From NCBI RefSeq assembly GCF_013410405.1, contig NZ_JACCFK010000001.1, forward strand, positions 4,278,001 to 4,342,000: a DNA stretch of 64,000 bases, given 5' to 3'. This document shows, piece after piece, positions 62,489-64,000 of this stretch (the stretch's first letter is position 1; the number at the start of each line of letters is the position of its first letter). The translations under genes were made by a program, and so were the position numbers. The stretch comes from Amycolatopsis endophytica. Lineage in GTDB: Bacteria; Actinomycetota; Actinomycetes; Mycobacteriales; Pseudonocardiaceae. The notes below the pieces were generated by a model. That model worked only from the letters and a program-made list of their open reading frames with translations. It had not been told where the DNA came from and made no database searches.

Positions 62489-62998
62489 TCAGTGGCGTGA
62501 GCGGTACGTGCGCATCTTGTGCCGCGCCCCGCAGATGTCCATGGTGCACCACACGCTGTTCCCCGCGGGGGAGCGGTCGTAGAACAGCCACCGGCACTCC
62601 GGCGCCCGGCACGGCTTGAGCCTGCGTGCCCGGCCCGTCACCTCCGCCCGGAACAGGGCGTCCAGCAGGCGCGCGATCAGGCCGTCCACGCCTGACCGCG
62701 CGGACACCAGCGCGGGCCCGTCCGCCGACCAGCGTGGCCCGGTCCCGGTCGCGAACTCGTTGAGCGCGTCCGTCACGTCCAGGCCGTCGAGGTGGTCTCG
62801 CAGCGTCTCGCGGAACCGCACCAGACGCTCCAGTTCCGCCGGGTCCGGGGTGAATTCGCCCAGGTCGTGCGCGGCCAGCCAGCGGGCGGCGGCGTCCGGC
62901 CCGGTCAGATCGTCCTCGTCGTAGAGGAACCGCGCGGAGTTGCCGAACTCCTGGAGCGGGCGCAGCTCGTCCGGGGCCGCGGGTCGCGAGGGGGCCAT
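62489..62998 (-). CDS. CGNR zinc-finger (ABATE domain) protein
   Basis: 169 residues. An ABATE-like N-terminal domain is followed by the C-terminal zinc finger CRAPECRWLFYDRSP, then WCTMDICGARHKMRTYRSRH. The signature CGNR reads CGAR here, while the Cys ligands are kept. These proteins are predicted stress-response transcription regulators. It is divergent from the MFS gene and could control it. Confidence 0.85.
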   Translation of the reverse strand: MAPSRPAAPDELRPLQEFGNSARFLYDEDDLTGPDAAARWLAAHDLGEFTPDPAELERLVRFRETLRDHLDGLDVTDALNEFATGTGPRWSADGPALVSARSGVDGLIARLLDALFRAEVTGRARRLKPCRAPECRWLFYDRSPAGNSVWCTMDICGARHKMRTYRSRH

Positions 62999-63087
62999 GA
63001 CCTCAGGTTACCGGGCGAACCCTGCAAGCGGTAACGGGTCAAGTTGCCTTCAAATGTATGGAGACGGTAACCGAAGGGAGGGTGGCC

Positions 63088-64000
63088 GTGGCCGGGATGT
63101 CCGCGATCGGCGTGGGGTACGGCTTCGCCCGCTACGGCTACGGCCTGTTCCTGCCGCGGCTCGAAGCGGAATTCTCGTTGTCGGTCGCGCAGACCGGCCT
63201 CATCGGGAGCCTCACCTACGCCGGCTATCTCGCCGCGCTGGCCGCGGTCGGCGCGCTCGTCGCGAAGGTCGGGCCGCGGCCGTTGATCCTGACCGGCGGC
63301 GTGACGGCCGCGGCGGGCCTGGCCCTGGCCGCGGTCGCGCGTGGACCGGTCCTGCTCATCTGCGGTCTGGCGCTGGCCGGAACCAGTCCGGCGTTCCTCT
63401 GGTCGCCGTACGCGGACGCGATCGGCGACCTGGTGCGGCCGGGACGACGGGAGCGGATGCTCGCGTTGATCCCGTGCGGTACCGCGTTCGCGGTCGCCGT
63501 CGCCGGACCGCTGGCCCTGCTCGTGCCCGGCTGGCGCGTGGTCTGGCTGGTCTTCGCCGTGCTGGCCCTCGCGACCACCGTCTACAACGGACTACTGCTC
63601 CCGCGTGGCGCAGTGGTGCCCGCGCGGGGAAGGCTGTCTCCGGGCTGGTTCACCCGCCGCCGGGCCCTTCCGCTGGATGCGACCGCGCTGTCCTACGGCC
63701 TGCTCGGCTCCGTCTACTGGACGTACGCGGTCGCGGCCGTCCGCGCCATCCCCGGCCCGCTGTTCTGGACAGTGGTGGGACTGTCCGGCACCGCCGGAGT
63801 GATGACCGCGCGCCTGCTGTCCCGGCTCGGGCCCTCCACCGGCCATCTGGTCCTGCTGCTCGCGCAGGCCGCCGCGCTCGCGCTGCTCGGGGTGGCGCCG
63901 GGGGTGCCTGCCGCCGCGGTCGGCTCGGCCCTGCTGTACGGGTTCGGTTTCCTGGCGTTCGGCGGGCTGATGGCGGTGTGGGCCTACCGGGTGTTCCCGG
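63088..64000 (+). CDS. MFS transporter, YbfB-like (3' end cut by window)
   Basis: 304 residues are visible from GTG 63088, with the frame open to the window end. The first helix begins at once (MSAIGVGYGFARYGYGLFLPRLEAEF), typical of YbfB-type MFS carriers; about nine helices are seen. GTG 63088 follows GAAGGGAGGG by 5 bases; an in-frame ATG at 63058 lacks a ribosome site. Substrate unknown. The divergent CGNR gene starts 89 bases away. Confidence 0.8.
   Translation, partial: MAGMSAIGVGYGFARYGYGLFLPRLEAEFSLSVAQTGLIGSLTYAGYLAALAAVGALVAKVGPRPLILTGGVTAAAGLALAAVARGPVLLICGLALAGTSPAFLWSPYADAIGDLVRPGRRERMLALIPCGTAFAVAVAGPLALLVPGWRVVWLVFAVLALATTVYNGLLLPRGAVVPARGRLSPGWFTRRRALPLDATALSYGLLGSVYWTYAVAAVRAIPGPLFWTVVGLSGTAGVMTARLLSRLGPSTGHLVLLLAQAAALALLGVAPGVPAAAVGSALLYGFGFLAFGGLMAVWAYRVFP

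Overview
The window is 64 kb of very GC-rich DNA. Codon third positions are strongly G/C, GTG and TTG starts are frequent, and genes are often joined by 4-base ATGA/GTGA overlaps. An Mce lipid-import operon, a conservon (CvnA-D), a GAF-ANTAR regulator, PucR regulators, a SigE-family sigma factor and an F420-type LLM oxidoreductase together point to an actinomycete, most likely a member of the Pseudonocardiaceae (Amycolatopsis-like). The species name is inference. No rRNA, tRNA, CRISPR array, phage or insertion sequence was found. Both ends cut through genes.

Layout. 1-8.2 kb: a membrane-anchored lytic-transglycosylase-like protein (cut), polyprenol-phosphate mannosyltransferase, an S9 peptidase, a manganese catalase with an extra C-terminal DUF2188-like domain, a GAF-ANTAR regulator coupled to a methyltransferase, and a stand-alone trpF. 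8.2-13.8 kb: small membrane proteins, then a conservon (nitrate-sensor-type kinase, roadblock, DUF742, GTPase) that ends in an MHYT-domain membrane protein. 14.1-29.1 kb: a secreted carboxylesterase, a secreted protein with a C-terminal domain like that of the first gene of the mce operon, an acyl-CoA synthetase with an N-terminal SRPBCC-like domain, and a complete mce operon (secreted protein, two YrbE permeases, MceA-F, lipoprotein). 29.1-32.4 kb: a nested inverted-repeat element and two PucR regulators.

32.6-37.0 kb holds the most unusual locus. A class V PLP aminotransferase is fused to a YheO/DauR-type PAS-HTH regulator and is co-transcribed with a polar amino-acid ABC transporter. The operon promoter (TTGACG-17-TAGCGT) is overlapped by an inverted repeat that could be the regulator's own operator. 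I infer an enzyme-regulator that senses its amino-acid substrate, similar in concept to MocR/GabR but built from unrelated parts and in the opposite domain order.

37-54 kb: polysaccharide deacetylase, phosphotransferase, DNA polymerase IV, a DinB-fold protein, a MerR-thioredoxin pair, an epoxide-hydrolase-like protein, a TauD-type dioxygenase, a receiver-thioredoxin reductase fusion with a cyclic-nucleotide-domain kinase, a NarL two-component pair, a SpoIIE phosphatase and an anti-sigma-type kinase, a sigma factor coupled to an LCP protein, and a phosphodiesterase. 54-64 kb: a three-subunit molybdenum hydroxylase (L-S-M order), a second copy of the nested repeat, RraA/ArsR/HAD genes, a 21-bp tandem repeat directly upstream of a decayed groEL fragment, an MsrP-like molybdoenzyme with a flavin reductase, an LLM oxidoreductase divergent from them across a KstR-type palindrome, a CGNR protein and an MFS transporter (cut).
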